The notes under the pieces are model-generated. The model saw only the letters and a program-made list of their open reading frames with translations. It was not told where the DNA came from and did not search any database. From Vitrella brassicaformis (lineage: Eukaryota > Sar > Vitrellaceae), in contig CDMY01001000.1 of the NCBI GenBank assembly GCA_001179505.1, positions 163,605 to 227,604 of the forward strand: a DNA stretch of 64,000 nt, in the 5' to 3' direction. Made by a program: the position numbers and the translations under genes. Of this stretch, positions 21,898-32,657 are shown piece by piece. Position 1 is the stretch's first letter; the number at the start of each line of letters is the position of its first letter.

Positions 21898-23002
21898 ATG
21901 ACGGCTCTTCCACTGGCACAGTGTGGCGTGTGTTTTGAGGACTACCACCACGAGGATACCGACAGGCAGCCTCAGGTGCTGTCGCGATGCGGTGAGTGAG
22001 GAACACACACAGGCAGTCAAGCAAAGGTTCTGAAAAGGAGGGAGGGGTGTTCTTTTGTATGTGTTTCATGCGCCCACCCATCCGTCTGTCAGGTCACTCG
22101 TTCTGCGCGGCGGTACACACACACGACAGGCAGACAGACAGACGGCTTTCATATCTAAATGAGGGGCTCGTGCGTGTTTGGTCGCTGTCCGTCTGTTGTG
22201 TGTCTGCAGTGTGTCCGGGGCCTCATTCGCAACCATCCTCATGACCGCCGCGCGGCTGTCTGCCCAATCTGCAAGCACGCCAACCAACCAACCAACCACT
22301 GTGCTCACAACTGTGTATGTGCATTTCTGTCAATCAGGCGAGAGACTTCACAGTCTGATGTGCACATCAACTACGACCTCCGTGACATCGTGCAGCAGCT
22401 GCGGACGGCCACTGCGGCAGCACCGGCACCGGCACCCAGCAACACGACACACTCGACACCCCCTGCTGTCCCTCCGACTGGCCAAGAAGCACCCCTCACG
22501 GCTCGCCAGCGGCAGGAGGCCGCCGACTATGCCTTAGCGCTGCAGCTGTCCAACGAAATCAATGACACAGACCCGCCGAGCAATCAGACGTGAGCAGCCC
22601 CTGCCTCTCTGCCTTACTAACCTCAATCAGGATGGTCGTTGGCTTTGCGTCTGTTCTGTGTATGTGTGTGTCGTTGGCAGTCCCTTCATTGGCGGCGGCG
22701 CTCCTCTCCGTCGTCGGACCGGCACACTGCCATCGTCTGGCTATCCATATGAGGTGGTGCAGGAGGGCACCGGCAGAGTGCCCACACTCAACGACCGCGT
22801 GAAGTACGACCGGATCTGGTGGGGTGATGCATTCGACGGTCGGGACAAAGTCTACGATGACCGTGGGCGGGTGTGGCGTGTGTATGATCGGTATTACTGG
22901 TTGAATGAGGCGTTGCTGGAGATGAGGGTGGGGGAGGTCAGGCAGATCACAATGCCATACGGCGCCCCCTACCGTCAGTTGCGTTTGGTCAGCATAGAGT
23001 AG
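21898..23002 (+). CDS. RING - UIM-like - FKBP-like protein
   Basis: Exons: 21898-21991, 22093-22112, 22210-22589 and 22681-23002, in phase. The RING is split over three exons: QCGVCFEDY..., SRCGHSFCAACVRGLI, AAVCPICKHA. An alanine/proline linker follows, then a short helix (AADYALALQLSNEI) resembling a ubiquitin-interacting motif. The last exon is the FKBP-like cassette starting PFIGGGAPLRRRTGTLPS, then YPYEVVQEGTGRVPTLNDRV, DAFDGRDK, EALLEMRVGEVRQI, YRQLRLVSIE, TAG at 23000. The last intron (donor GTGAGCAGCCC, acceptor GTTGGCAG) is homologous to that of the 42.3 and 45.1 kb genes, so the intron travelled with the cassette. Predicted E3 ligase that could also bind ubiquitin. Confidence 0.82.
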
Positions 23003-23700
23003 GGGAGAGTCCACACACACACACAGGTGGGGCCGGCTGTGTGTGTCACACTTTGAGCGAGTGATGTTCCGTGCCTGGGTGTGAACGGGGTCACAACGCC
23101 GTTGTGATGTATATGGCGGGTGTGTGACGTTCGTCTCGGAATGTCTGTGTGCCCTTCTGCCTTTATCCTACCGGGTCAGCTGTAAGTGGGCCGGTCGGCC
23201 GCTGGCTGGCGGCGACACACGAGTGTTCAGTGTTCTGTGACAGAAAGGCAGAGAGGCAGACGGCCGCTCAGCCACACAGACAGACAGGTACAATGCATCT
23301 GCTGGTTTGTGCCTTTCCGTCGCTGTGTCTGTGTGTGGTCGCTGCCTTTGTCGCGTGTGAGTCTGTCAGCCGCTGGCGGCCCTTTCTGTCTGCCGCGAGT
23401 GTGCGTGGCGTTTGCAAGAGGGGCTTTATTTCTCTCCCCGTTGTGGTGGTCTGCACCAGACACCTCATGCGCATGACTTCCTAATGACACGCAGCGATGG
23501 CCATTGGCTTCATCTCGTGGCATCGTGGTGGCTCGGTGTGACTTAAATGCTGTGGTCGTGTTTGCTCGCTTATGACAGGCAGCGATGACCACATTGGCGT
23601 TGTTTCTTGGCATTCAAGGTGGCTTGGTGTTAAACTGCTGCACACCTTTGTCTTGCTGGGTGTCTGTCTGGTGGTCTCTTGGGGCTGCCAGTGGATGGTC

Positions 23701-23752
23701 TGCTGACGGCTTCTCTGTCTGCGATTGTCGGCCGGCAGAGAGGGCGTCAGCA
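23701..23752. repeat. Stem-loop element, type A, copy 1
   Basis: Left arm TGCTGACGGCTTCTCTGTC (23701-23719) pairs with 23734-23752, 16 of 19 positions. It is followed by the type-A flank (GAGAGACCACATAGACAG). Confidence 0.75.
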
Positions 23753-23925
23753 GGTCGACGCTCAGCCACGAGAGACCACATAGACAGACACAACACATTC
23801 ATGCTGGTTGAGTGTGGAGAGGATGACTGACTCGTGTGGGATTCTGTGAGTGAACCGTGAGGTCCTCCCTGTCGGGTGCACTCGGTGGGCGGTGTTCTGC
23901 TTTGAGTGCTTTGTCGACGTCTGCA

Positions 23926-23967
23926 GACGGCCTCTCTGTCTGTGGTCGACCTGGCAGAGAGACCGTC
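23926..23967. repeat. Stem-loop element, type B, copy 1
   Basis: Left arm GACGGCCTCTCTGTC (23926-23940), loop TGTGGTCGACCT, right arm GGCAGAGAGACCGTC. Followed by the type-B flank (CGAGGGGGACTTAGCCAAG, then GAGAACAC). Confidence 0.75.
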
Positions 23968-24619
23968 CGCCGAGGGGGACTTAGCCAAGAGAGAACACCG
24001 ACCATTCACAGACGCATGAGGGGTGTCTTGACGATTTCTGTCTGTCGGGATGGGGGGGGAGGGCATGGAAGGGTCTCAATGTCTCTGTTCGGCTGCCTTT
24101 TTTCTCCCGGGTGGGTCGTTGGTGGGTCGGTGGGTGGCTGGCTGGAGACGACTCGTGTGTGACGGAGATAGACAAAAGGACATCCACTCGGTTCACACGA
24201 ACGTGCGTCTGCACTGCTCGAGATGATTTTTCTCTCAACACAGCTCACGGCAGCTTTTTGTGTGCCGTGGGTGTGGCCGTGGCCGTGCCTGTCGTTTGTC
24301 AAGAGAGGCTTTATTTCTCTCCCCGTTATGCGCGTGTATGTGAGCTGTTATTCTACGCCACAAGCTTCCATGACTGACCCAGATGGGCAATACCTCCCGA
24401 CTGCACGCGCGATGCGTTGAATGGGCTGGCGAGAAGAGAGGCAGACTGTCTGTGCGGGAGTGAGGATATCATGCCGCTGTCATGTGCATGGCGGGTGTGT
24501 CTGTGTCATGTTCTCTTCGTGCTAAGTCCTGTACGTCAGATCCACCAGCCCACGGACATCAATGCATCCTGCACGTGTGAATGGTTGATGTTTTTCTCTC
24601 GGCTAAGTCCCGCTCGCCA

Positions 24620-24663
24620 GACGGCTTCTCTGTCTGTGGTCGACCGCAGACAGAGACACCGTC
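24620..24663. repeat. Stem-loop element, type B, copy 2
   Basis: Arms GACGGCTTCTCTGTC (24620-24634) and GACAGAGACACCGTC (24649-24663), with the TGTGGTCGACC loop. The same type-B flank follows (GGGGGACTTAGCCAACAGAG). Confidence 0.75.
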
Positions 24664-25525
24664 AGCCGAGGGGGACTTAGCCAACAGAGAACAACACAGA
24701 CCATGCACAGCCGCATAGAGCGGTGTCTTACGGTTTTTGTCTGTCGGGATTGGCAAATGAGTGCAGACATTTATTCATTCGACATCTGATCAACCGATGA
24801 GTCTCCCACTAACTATAATGACATCCGCCGTTACTCAATTACCGACAAAATTCCCTTACTCCTTTGCTGGGTCATTCAAAGGCAACTGTGTGTGAGTTTG
24901 ATCCCCGAGTATTTGGGCCGGGGCTTAGCAAGGGAGAACACCAACCAATCGCACTCACTTTGGCAGGGGCCTGCGTGGTGTGGACTGACAAGGACTGGTG
25001 GACCACAGACGCATCAATGACTGTCGCGATTGACTCTCATAATAAAGTCGGTCAAGCAGTACTCCTTCATGGCCGCCTCACCACACACACACTGTACCCC
25101 CGTCGATGTGGGGCTGCGCACACAGAGACACCGCCAAGGAACCCCATGCCGCCCATAACGCACTCACACCAGACAAACACCACTCACAAGCAGTGCACAC
25201 ACATTGGTCGACCCCTTTCTTTCTCGCTCCACCAGACAGACAGGCAGGCAGACAGACAGACAGGCGAGAGACAAAGCCATTACACGACGGTTGGATAAAA
25301 GGCGAACGCCTCACGGAGCAATCGGACGCCGAGAGAATGCGGCAACAGGGCTGCAAAAATGCCAGACAGAAACTTTGCCCCTCACAATACACCCACTCAC
25401 TCCACGGCTCAGAACCAAAGCACACAGGCAGACAGGCAAACGACGAGTGAAGAGCCCCCGGCCACACACATGAGTGTGTGACACACACAGCCGCCCCCCA
25501 TGTGTGTGCGTGTGCGCAGTCTCTC

Positions 25526-26171
25526 CTACTCTATGCTGATCAAACGCAGCTCAACGTAGGGGGCATATTCGTCTGGCACTGTGACGTTCCTCACCTCCCC
25601 CTCTTTCATCGACAGCAACGCCTCATCCAACCAGCCAGCCCGACCAGACACACGACGCACCACCCCAAGGAGGTCATAGGCTTTGCTCTGGCCGTCGAAT
25701 GCATCACTCCACCCAATCCGGTCGAACTTTAAGAGGTTGAGTGTGCCGGCTTTGGGCCTTCTGCCGGTGCCCTCCTCCACCACCTGATATGGATAGCCAT
25801 ACCGCGATGTGCCCGTCCGACGGCCGACACTGCTGCGGTTGGCCGGCTGCTGCTGTGACGATGAGGAGCCCTCCTTCCGCTGACGGAGTGTGGCACCGAC
25901 GCCATTGCCGCCGCCAGCCGCTGCTGCGCTGCACACACAGAGATCTCAGGCAGACGCAGCACAAGGAGATCTGATCTGTGTGATGGCCTCTGCCCCTCGT
26001 CGCCTACGTGAGCTGTCTGAGGTCGTCTGTGACGTTGGCCGCCAGTCTGATGTCGCCGTAGTGCTCCGGGCGGATGGCCATCTGCTGCTCTTGGGCCTTG
26101 TAGTAGAAGCCGCCGCGGCCGTCGGTGAAGGTGTTGCGGCCCCAAAAGAGACCGACCAGCCGATCACTCAT
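25526..26171 (-). CDS. GLFWG-module / FKBP-like protein
   Basis: Two minus-strand exons, 26171-26008 and 25928-25526, join in phase. Exon 1 starts MSDRLVGLFWGRNTFTDGRG and reads on through AIRPEHYGDIRLAANV, a diverged version of the GLLDG module that lacks the usual FCFEHH ending. Exon 2 is the cassette of the ATLRQR type (AAAAGGGNGVGATLRQRKEG, Ser/Gln linker), then YPYQVVEEGTGRRP, GWSDAFDGQSK, EALLSMKEGEVRNV and VELRLISIE, with TAG at 25526. An insertion (KAGTLNL) sits at the usual PTLNDRV site. No frame damage. A 5' leader exon upstream is likely because an acceptor precedes the ATG. Confidence 0.75.
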
Positions 26172-26619
26172 CGCGACGAGAGGCTGCTGATGGCGTCACT
26201 GCACACACACAGAGGACACAGACAGAGCGATGAATGAGAGAGAGATCTGTCACTGCATCGATCTGTACGGCTTCTTTGTTGACCTCTTGAGTGCTGTTCC
26301 GTGTCTGCGTCCACTGGCGATGGATTACTGACGGATGGCGACAGCGCAGTGCCTGAGCACATCAGCAAGAAGACAGAATGAGTCGCCTCACAGATAGCCC
26401 TTATCGCCGGCTGCCTGAGGCCTCCATGACCCACCTGATGCCCCAAGACGGAGTCTGCGAGCTTAGCTGCCGACCGGGAAAGAAGTGTCCCGGCGGAACG
26501 GGCAAAGGAGCACAGCGGTGAGCCACAGAGAGGCAGCGCACACGTAGATTGCAAAGCAGAGCGAGATCAGTTGCATCATCGCCTCTCTGTGCTGTGTCGT
26601 GTGTGTCGCTGCAGGCATC

Positions 26620-26905
26620 ATGACCACGTTTGGCCGCACGTTGGTCGGCCTCACTGTGTGGGGCGAGGGCAAGGCTTACAGGTCCCCTGCGGGTGAGCTG
26701 TTGTGTGACCGTCGTGGACAACGGACTGCTGAGGGAGGTGCGGCTGCCCGACAACAGCGGGGTGCGCTTCTTCGATGGCCCCATTAGCAACCGGCCGACA
26801 CTGCTGCCGTTGCCGCAAGGACCACCGAACAATCAGATGTAAGCAAGAAGGACACCTCAGTCTCAGTCATGCCGCAATTGTGGCTGATGATTGGCGCTGT
26901 GTCTG

Positions 26906-26940
<35 letters not shown>

Positions 26941-27283
26941 TGTGTGTGTCGTCGGCAGTCCCTTCATTGGCGGCGGCGCCACTCTGCGCCGTCGAACCGG
27001 CACACTGCCATCGTTTGGCTACCGGTATGAGGTGGTGGAGGAGGGCACCGGCAGAGTGCCCTCACTCAACGACACCGTCAAGTACGACTGGATTGAGTGG
27101 CGTGATGCATTCGACGGCCGGGACAAAGTATTCGATAGGCGTGGGGAGGTGTATCGTGTGTCTGTTTATAGTGGGTGGTTCCGTGAGGCATTGCTGGAGA
27201 TGCGTGAGGGGGAGGTCAGGCAGATCAAAGTGCCATACGGCAGAGGCCCCTACCGTCAGCTGCGGTTGGTCAGCATAGAGTAG
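26620..27283 (+). CDS. WG-module / FKBP-like gene, possible frameshift in the first module
   Basis: The paralogue lies inverted at 44.6-45.4 kb. The ATG at 26620 starts MTTFGRTLVGLTVWGEGKAY, equivalent to GIMALAAGLGWVGITVWGKE in the paralogue. Near 26697-26706 the frame must change to reach VTVVDNGLLREVRLPDNSG and RFFDGPISN; a one-base difference or an unrecognised splice explains this. The last exon, 26959-27283, is an intact cassette: PFIGGGATLRRRTGTLPS, YRYEVVEEGTGRVPSLNDTV, DAFDGRDK, EALLEMREGEVRQI, YRQLRLVSIE, TAG. Its intron has a long (TC)n(TG)n tract before the acceptor. Sequence homology with the paralogue extends upstream of the ATG to about 26510. Confidence 0.65.
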
Positions 27284-27496
27284 GAGAGAGTCCCCACACA
27301 CACACATGTGGGGGCGGCTGTGTGTCACACACTCATGTGTGCGGCCGGGGGCTCGTCACTCGTCACCTGCCTGGCCGTGTGCTCTGGCTTTGAGCGAAGG
27401 AGTGAGTACGTTGGCTGTGTGTCTGTCTGTCTGCGATGAGTGGATGAGCGAGCGTCGTCTGGGTGGCCGCCTTGTTTATCGGTCGGCCGGCCACAG

Positions 27497-27530
<34 letters not shown>

Positions 27531-28080
27531 TGTGTCCGATCTCATTATGTCTGTCGCGCTGCGTTGAGAGGGGAGGGCTGCCGTCTCGGAATGTCTGTGT
27601 GCCGTTCTGCCTTTATCCTACCGGGTGAGTTGTAAGGGTGTCGGTCTGTCAGTTGGCTGGAGGCGACACACGAGTGGGTGCTGTGCTCTGTGTGTACCAT
27701 AGGCAGACTTTCGCTCAACCAAAGAGAGACAGCACACGACGGCTCACAGACTGGATGGGCCTCTTTGTGCCTGCCGTCGTCGGGATGGTTTATCTCTCAC
27801 CGTGTGTGTGTCTGTTGTCGCTGCCTTTGTCGCGTGTGCGTCTGCCAGACACTCAGGGCAACTTTGTGTCTGCCGTCAGTGTGCTGATGCTGCTGCCTGT
27901 GGGCCGTGCTGTTGGTCGAGAGAGCCTTTATTTCTCTCGGTGGTCGTGTTAACTCGCTAATGACAGGCAGCGATGACCACATTGGTTTTTTTTCATGGCA
28001 TTCATGGTGGCTTGGTGTTACACTGCCGCACACCTTTGTCTTCCTGTGGGTGTCTCTGATGGTCTCTTGAGACTCACAAT

Positions 28081-28142
28081 CGATCGGCTGAGGTCTTTTC
28101 TGTCTGTGGTTGACGGCCGGCAGAGAACACGCCAGCCGATCG
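28081..28142. repeat. Stem-loop element, type A, copy 2
   Basis: Arms CGATCGGCTGAGGTC...TGTC (28081-28104) and GGCAGAG...CAGCCGATCG (28119-28142). Type-A flank (GAGCCGCGAGAGACCACAT) follows. Confidence 0.75.
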
Positions 28143-28249
28143 GCGCTGAGCCGCGAGAGACCACATAGACAGACACAACACATTCATGCAGATTGAATGT
28201 GGGTGGGTAAGTGTGTGTGGTGCCCTCTTATGCTATGTCCCTCACTGCA

Positions 28250-28293
28250 GACGGCTTCTCTGTCTGTGGTCGACCTCAGGCAGAGACACCGTC
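28250..28293. repeat. Stem-loop element, type B, copy 3
   Basis: Arms GACGGCTTCTCTGTC (28250-28264) and GGCAGAGACACCGTC (28279-28293) around TGTGGTCGACCTCA. Type-B flank follows. Confidence 0.75.
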
Positions 28294-28589
28294 AGCCGAG
28301 GGGGGCTTAGCCAACAGAGAACATCAGCCATTCACACACACATGGAGGGGTGTGTGTTGACGATTTTTGTCTGTCGGGATTGGCGATCGAATGAGTGCAG
28401 ACATTTATTCACTCGACATCTGATCTGATCAAGCGATGGGTCTCCCACCAAATATAATGACACACATAAGAGTCAACCACCCACTCACCCACTCACAAAA
28501 CTCCCCTACTCATGCTCCATGGCTCGCTTCATCTCACAGACACCCACCACTCATCCATTCATCCATCTGTTTGGGTCGATCCATCACTG

Positions 28590-29772
28590 TCATGACGAGA
28601 GTATGGCGTTGAGTTTGATCTCCGAGTACTTGGGGCCCTTGAAGCCCGTCATCTCGGTCGGCACCACTATAAGACGCACCTCACCCACACTGACACGCAC
28701 ACAAGAGGCAGACATCGATGTGTGTGTGGATGGGTGGCTGCAGGCCGACTCACCGCATAGCTGTGAGTGCCTCTCTCTTCCAGTCGTAGGGCACGTCAGA
28801 CACACGCCACTGACGACGGGACTCCTCCAACCACCTGCACGCAACACACACATCCAGCCATCCATCCGTCGATATAGTGAGTGCACCTCTGTGTGAATGC
28901 ATGTGTGTGTACCTCTTCTGGCCATTGAATGTGTCACGCCAAGCCTTGTCATCGAACCTCACTGCACACCCACGCACATACGCATGGCGTCCGAATGCAT
29001 CAACGGGCGGTTCACGGACTCACTCACCCACTCACCCATGTCGTCGATTGTGGGCGATGGTCCCTCTCCGGGGGTCACGATCTGATAGAACGCGCCACTT
29101 GGTGCCTCAGTGAACCCTGCCAACACACTCCGACGGGCACTGCACACACACACAGAGCACTGATGGACACACAGCTTTTCTTTCTGCACGTGCGCGTCTG
29201 TGGTTGGCGTGTTCTTACGCGGTCTCGTCTTCGGTCTCAAAGCAGAATTTGATGTCCTGATAGAACTGTGGCTTGATGGGCAGCCTCTCGCCCTCAAAGT
29301 TGACCTCTATCGTATAGCCACCTGCATACACAGGTACGTGGATGTGCGTGGATGAGTCTTTGTTTGTGTCAGCGAGTGTGTTGTGCGCACCATATCCATC
29401 TCTGTAGACATTCCTGCCATCGAACAGCCCCACAGCACGCTCACCAACCGGCCATGGACTCGCTGCACACTCACAGACACCACACACACAGAGAGAGAAA
29501 GAGATCCATTCATCCATCCATCAGTCTGCTTTGCTCAGCTCACTGCTCTTCTGCTGCTGCTCTGGCCATGCTGTCCATGGCTGCTGCGCCGTCACCATCG
29601 CCCTCCTTGTGTGCATCTGCCTCTGTTGCATCATCTGCAGGTGGCCGCTGCCGCTCCTTTGCTGCAGCAGGAAGGCACTCACGCATCCAGAGGACCACAG
29701 CAGCACGTGCCACACGACGAATCGGATGCTTATGGCTGCTGAGATCTGTATCCGCTCGCCGGCCTCCATCAC
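28590..29772 (-). CDS. Multi-intron GLFDG-FKBP-like protein with plastid-type leader
   Basis: Seven in-phase minus-strand exons. Exon 1 (from about 29772) is a leader: MMEAGERIQISAAISIR, hydrophobic FVVWHVLLWSSGCVSA, then FLLQQRSG and Gln/Arg-rich sequence, like a signal plus transit peptide. Next come VGERAVGLFDGRNVYRDGYG and YTIEVNFEGERLPIKP...DIKFCFE (the complete GLLDG-type module). The FKBP-like domain is split over four exons: GAFYQIVTPGEGPSPTIDDM, VRFDDKAWRDTFNGQKR, RWLEESRRQWRVSDV...REALTAMR, and VGEVRLIVVPTEM...YSEIKLNAILSS, TGA at 28590. All other cassettes have this domain in one exon or nearly so. Spliced junctions restore the family motif MR-VGEVR exactly, which supports them. 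A plausible ancestral member; no frame damage. Confidence 0.8.
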
Positions 29773-29970
29773 GCAGCCCTCTCAGAAGCTTGGGATCTTG
29801 GGTGTCGAAAGTGCGAGCTGGAATGGCTTTTCCCCGCTAAGCTTGCAGACGAACTGGGCAAGAAGGAGAAGGCAGCGCGAAGGCTGGATGGCTTGATATG
29901 GCCAGAAGTGTGTAGATCTGTGCTTGCAACACACGCCTTCTCTGATATTGCTCTCGTTCTTTCGTTATGC
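29773..29970. promoter_or_regulatory. Divergent promoter region between two plastid-type genes
   Basis: About 200 bp separate the start of the minus-strand FKBP-like gene and the ATG at 29971 of the plus-strand coiled-coil gene. Both products begin with signal-like leaders, so co-regulation is possible. No specific motif identified. Confidence 0.45.
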
Positions 29971-30914
29971 ATGAGGATGCATGACGTGACATCAGCATCT
30001 CTCCTCCTGCTTTCCTTCATCGCCGGCATCTCCCTCGCCGATGGCTCTGCAGCCTCTTTGCATCCACGGCGGCCGTCCTCCTTCCTCCAGCCACTTCCTC
30101 CTTGCTGTCAGCAGCGGCTAAGGCTCACAACCACCCGGCTGCACGCAGAGGAGAGGCCACGCGCGAGGAAGAAGGTCGACTCTGCGTACTATCTGCCGTC
30201 AGATCCTGGGCAGTTCGTCAAGTCGGTAAGAAGCCCTGCGCGCTGACAGGTGCCTGACCGGTGAGATGAATGTGTGTTCGCTCGTTTCTGGTGTGGTATG
30301 TGGCCTGCTTGTCAGGTGGATAGCAAGCGTGTCAAGAGGAAGCCGAAGCTGGAGAGTGCATGGGACGAGCCGGAGCCGGCATATGCAGAAGAGCAAGAGC
30401 CGCAGGAGGAGTGGCCACCGGCGACAGCCACCAGGCCACCACCATCACCACAAGCAGCGGAGCCTGCCGAGAAGAAGAAGCCTTTGATGACTATATTCGG
30501 TATGATCGATATGGTTGAATGTGCACACACCCAACACGTGTGCCTGCCTGCCTATGTGTGTGTGTGTCAGGTGTGGATCTGTCAGTGCCTAGTGTGAGGG
30601 CTGCCTCCAGCAGAGGGAGGCAGGTCAGAGAGGCCATCGAGACTCTGCCCGCCACACCCAGCACACCCACCGCACCCATCCCACCAGCCCCACCGACCCC
30701 ACCGGCCAGACCAACCCCACCGGTCCCACCGTTGAGACGGATCGCACCGACGACACCGCGTGAACCCGGGGATCAGTACTATCAAGAGACGGTGCCTCGC
30801 GCGGCGCCTGATGCGTTTGTTACGAAGAGGCGACGGCCGCCTGCGGATATTACGTTTGAGAGATATGTGGTGGGCAGCAGGGCTGTCAGGAAGGCATATG
30901 CAGGTATGTATGGA

Positions 30915-30950
<36 letters not shown>

Positions 30951-31766
30951 TGCGTCCGTCAGGCCTTCTCGGAGGAGGATGCAGAAATCGCAGAGCTTGA
31001 GGCAGAGGTGAGGGAGAGGAAACCACACATGTGTTTATGTGTATCTGTGTGTGTTGCCTTGTGCTGTCTTGTCTGTGTGTGTGCAGGTGTCCGGTCTGCA
31101 GCGTGAGTTGTCTTCGATCAACGCGGCCGCAGCGGAGAATATGAAGCTCAAAGCTGAGCCGGGATTCTACTTCAAGTACACACACATGCACAGACAGACA
31201 GACAGACACGCAGAGACAGGCAGACAGCGACGATTGCTTGTGTCACGGTTGGTGTTGGTTCAGTGTTGAGTATCTGAAGGAGGAGATCGACATCAAGAAG
31301 GAACTGCTCAAGGCGCTCAAGAAGAAGAAAGACGAAAGAGGTGAGTACGTATGTGTGTACATATATGTACAAATGTGTACGAACGTATGCGTGTATATGT
31401 ATACAAACGTGTACGTGTACATGTACATGTACATATGTATGCGTGTACGTATGCGTCCATGTGTACATATATGTACGTATGACATATATGTACGTATGTA
31501 CGTATGTATGTATGTACATGTACATATTTGTATGTATAAATGTCTGTACGTTTGTGTATGCGACGTGTGTATGTGATCTGTGTCTCCGTTGCAGCTTTCG
31601 AAGTGGGCAGAATTGCCAAAAGGCATCGTAAGCAGCGGCTGAATGCGACACACACGCATCCATCCGTCCACACGCCGGTGTTCTGTATGTGTTGGTTGGT
31701 TCAGGTGACAAGGTGGATTTTCTGATGCGAACCGAAGAGATCAGAATTAAGAGAGGACGCTTTTGA
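29971..31766 (+). CDS. Plastid-type leader, proline-rich, coiled-coil protein
   Basis: Nine in-phase exons: 29971-30225, 30315-30499, 30571-30903, 30963-31007, 31087-31175, 31264-31340, 31595-31627 and 31705-31766 (the third is long). It starts MRMHDVTSASLLLLSFIAGI (signal), cleavage near SLADGSA, then a Ser/Pro/Arg stretch ending LTTTRLHAEERP, like a secondary-plastid bipartite leader. The body is basic, then a Pro/Thr-rich region (TPPARPTPPVPP), FERYVVGSRAVRKAY, and a C-terminal coiled coil (VSGLQRELSSINAAAAENMK, YLKEEIDIKKELLKALKKKK). It ends RIKRGRF, TGA at 31764. Family unknown. A second in-frame ATG lies at 29977. (The count of eight listed intervals reflects all exons I could place.). 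Confidence 0.72.
31341..31594. repeat. TATGTA/GTACAT-rich intron
   Basis: This intron of the coiled-coil gene consists of alternating GTACGTATG, GTACATATATGTAC and ACATGTACATGTAC units, many self-complementary. It differs from the (TG)n introns around it and is one of the longest introns of the gene. Confidence 0.7.
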
Positions 31767-32222
31767 CCCCCTGAGCGAAGAGAGTGAGTGAGTGAGTGAG
31801 TGAGCGATGTTGTTGGTGTGGATAGACTGACCGAGGCATGCGCATGCATACGGATGAGGCAATCGACTGACGAGCAGGCACTCATAGCTGTGCTGTGCAT
31901 GCCCTGACGCCAACAGACTTTGCAGGCGTATGAATGACTTTCCTTTACGACAAGGGTTCTTTGCGCTGCGCAAACTGTGTACGTGATTCCTGCAGGCAGT
32001 GACCAGGCAGACAGCCGACAAACCCAAATCACGGCCGGGTCATGTCAGTGTCTTGAGTATTTATTTGTCATGTCAGGCATGTACACGGGACAAAAAACTG
32101 ACTTGACAACACACTGTCCTTACACCATACACACACACAGAAACCACGAATCGCACACAAACATCAACAACGCATTCCCTCCTTTACTCGACACCGGAGG
32201 CACACAGTCAGCCAGTTAACGA
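31767..32222. other. Intergenic between convergent genes
   Basis: (GAGT)n run at 31785-31805, no exon chain. It lies between the 3' end of the coiled-coil gene and the conserved 3' element of the minus-strand cassette (32223-32297). Confidence 0.4.
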
Positions 32223-32297
32223 GGGAGGAGCCCCGGCCACACACATGAATGTGTGGCACACACAGCCGCCCCAATGTGTGTGTGTGTGGACTCTCTC

Positions 32298-32657
32298 CTA
32301 CTCTATGCTGATCAAACGCAGCTGACGGTAGGGGGCATAATATCCGTTTGGCACTGTGATTCGCCTGATCTCGCCCTCCTTCATCGACAGCAACGCCTCA
32401 ATCAGCCACCCACGCAGATCAGACACACGCTTCACCAGCCCACGATCATCGTATGCTTTGACCCGGCCGTCGAATGCATCCCGCCACCCAATCTCGTCGA
32501 ACCTGACGCGGTCGTCGCGTGTGGGCGCTCTGCCGGTGCCCTCCTGCACCACCTCATATCGATAGCCAGATGGCAGTGTGCCAGTCCGAGGCGCCACACT
32601 GAGATGAACGGAACCAAGATGGCCAATTGCTGCAGTCTGCTCCCTGTTGGGCTTCAC
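32298..32657 (-). CDS. FKBP-like cassette downstream of the intact BTB gene
   Basis: The minus-strand frame reads SVAPRTGTLPSG, YRYEVVQEGTGRAPTRDDRV, GWRDAFDGRVKAYDD, EALLSMKEGEIRRI and YRQLRLISIE, TAG at 32298. It lies immediately after the BTB gene, whose frame ends TPTPQAR-TGA at 32654. The two frames do not join directly. The only nearby donor/acceptor pair would be a 28-base intron and gives the wrong phase. Either an unseen splice links them into a BTB-FKBP protein, or the cassette is now 3' UTR. The domain itself is undamaged, which argues for recent or current coding use. Confidence 0.6.
   Translation of the reverse strand: MKPNREQTAAIGHLGSVHLSVAPRTGTLPSGYRYEVVQEGTGRAPTRDDRVRFDEIGWRDAFDGRVKAYDDRGLVKRVSDLRGWLIEALLSMKEGEIRRITVPNGYYAPYRQLRLISIE

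Larger units (their letters stand above)
23003..25525. other. Gene-free duplicated region between FKBP genes
   Basis: It begins with a conserved 3' element. About 23570-23830 is repeated at 27955-28200; 24610-24925 is repeated at 28245-28650. Three stem-loop elements lie at 23701, 23926 and 24620. At 24890-24925 a minus-strand fragment (frame PKYS.IKL) matches the last exon of the multi-intron FKBP gene at 28.6 kb, so that gene's 3' end was copied here. No intact gene seen. GACA/CA microsatellites at 25240-25265. Confidence 0.6.
27284..28589. other. Gene-free duplicated region
   Basis: It starts with a conserved 3' element (27284-27366), then about 27410-27620 resembles (inverted) 7930-8000 and 8430-8560. 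27955-28200 repeats 23570-23830 and 28245-28470 repeats 24610-24840. Two stem-loop elements lie at 28081 and 28250. No exon chain seen. Confidence 0.55.

Noticed and set aside
31172-32032. Long minus-strand open frame of about 286 codons
   Set aside because: It is the antisense of the TATGTA-rich intron and exons of the coiled-coil gene, and its protein is Tyr/His/Thr repeat sequence only.
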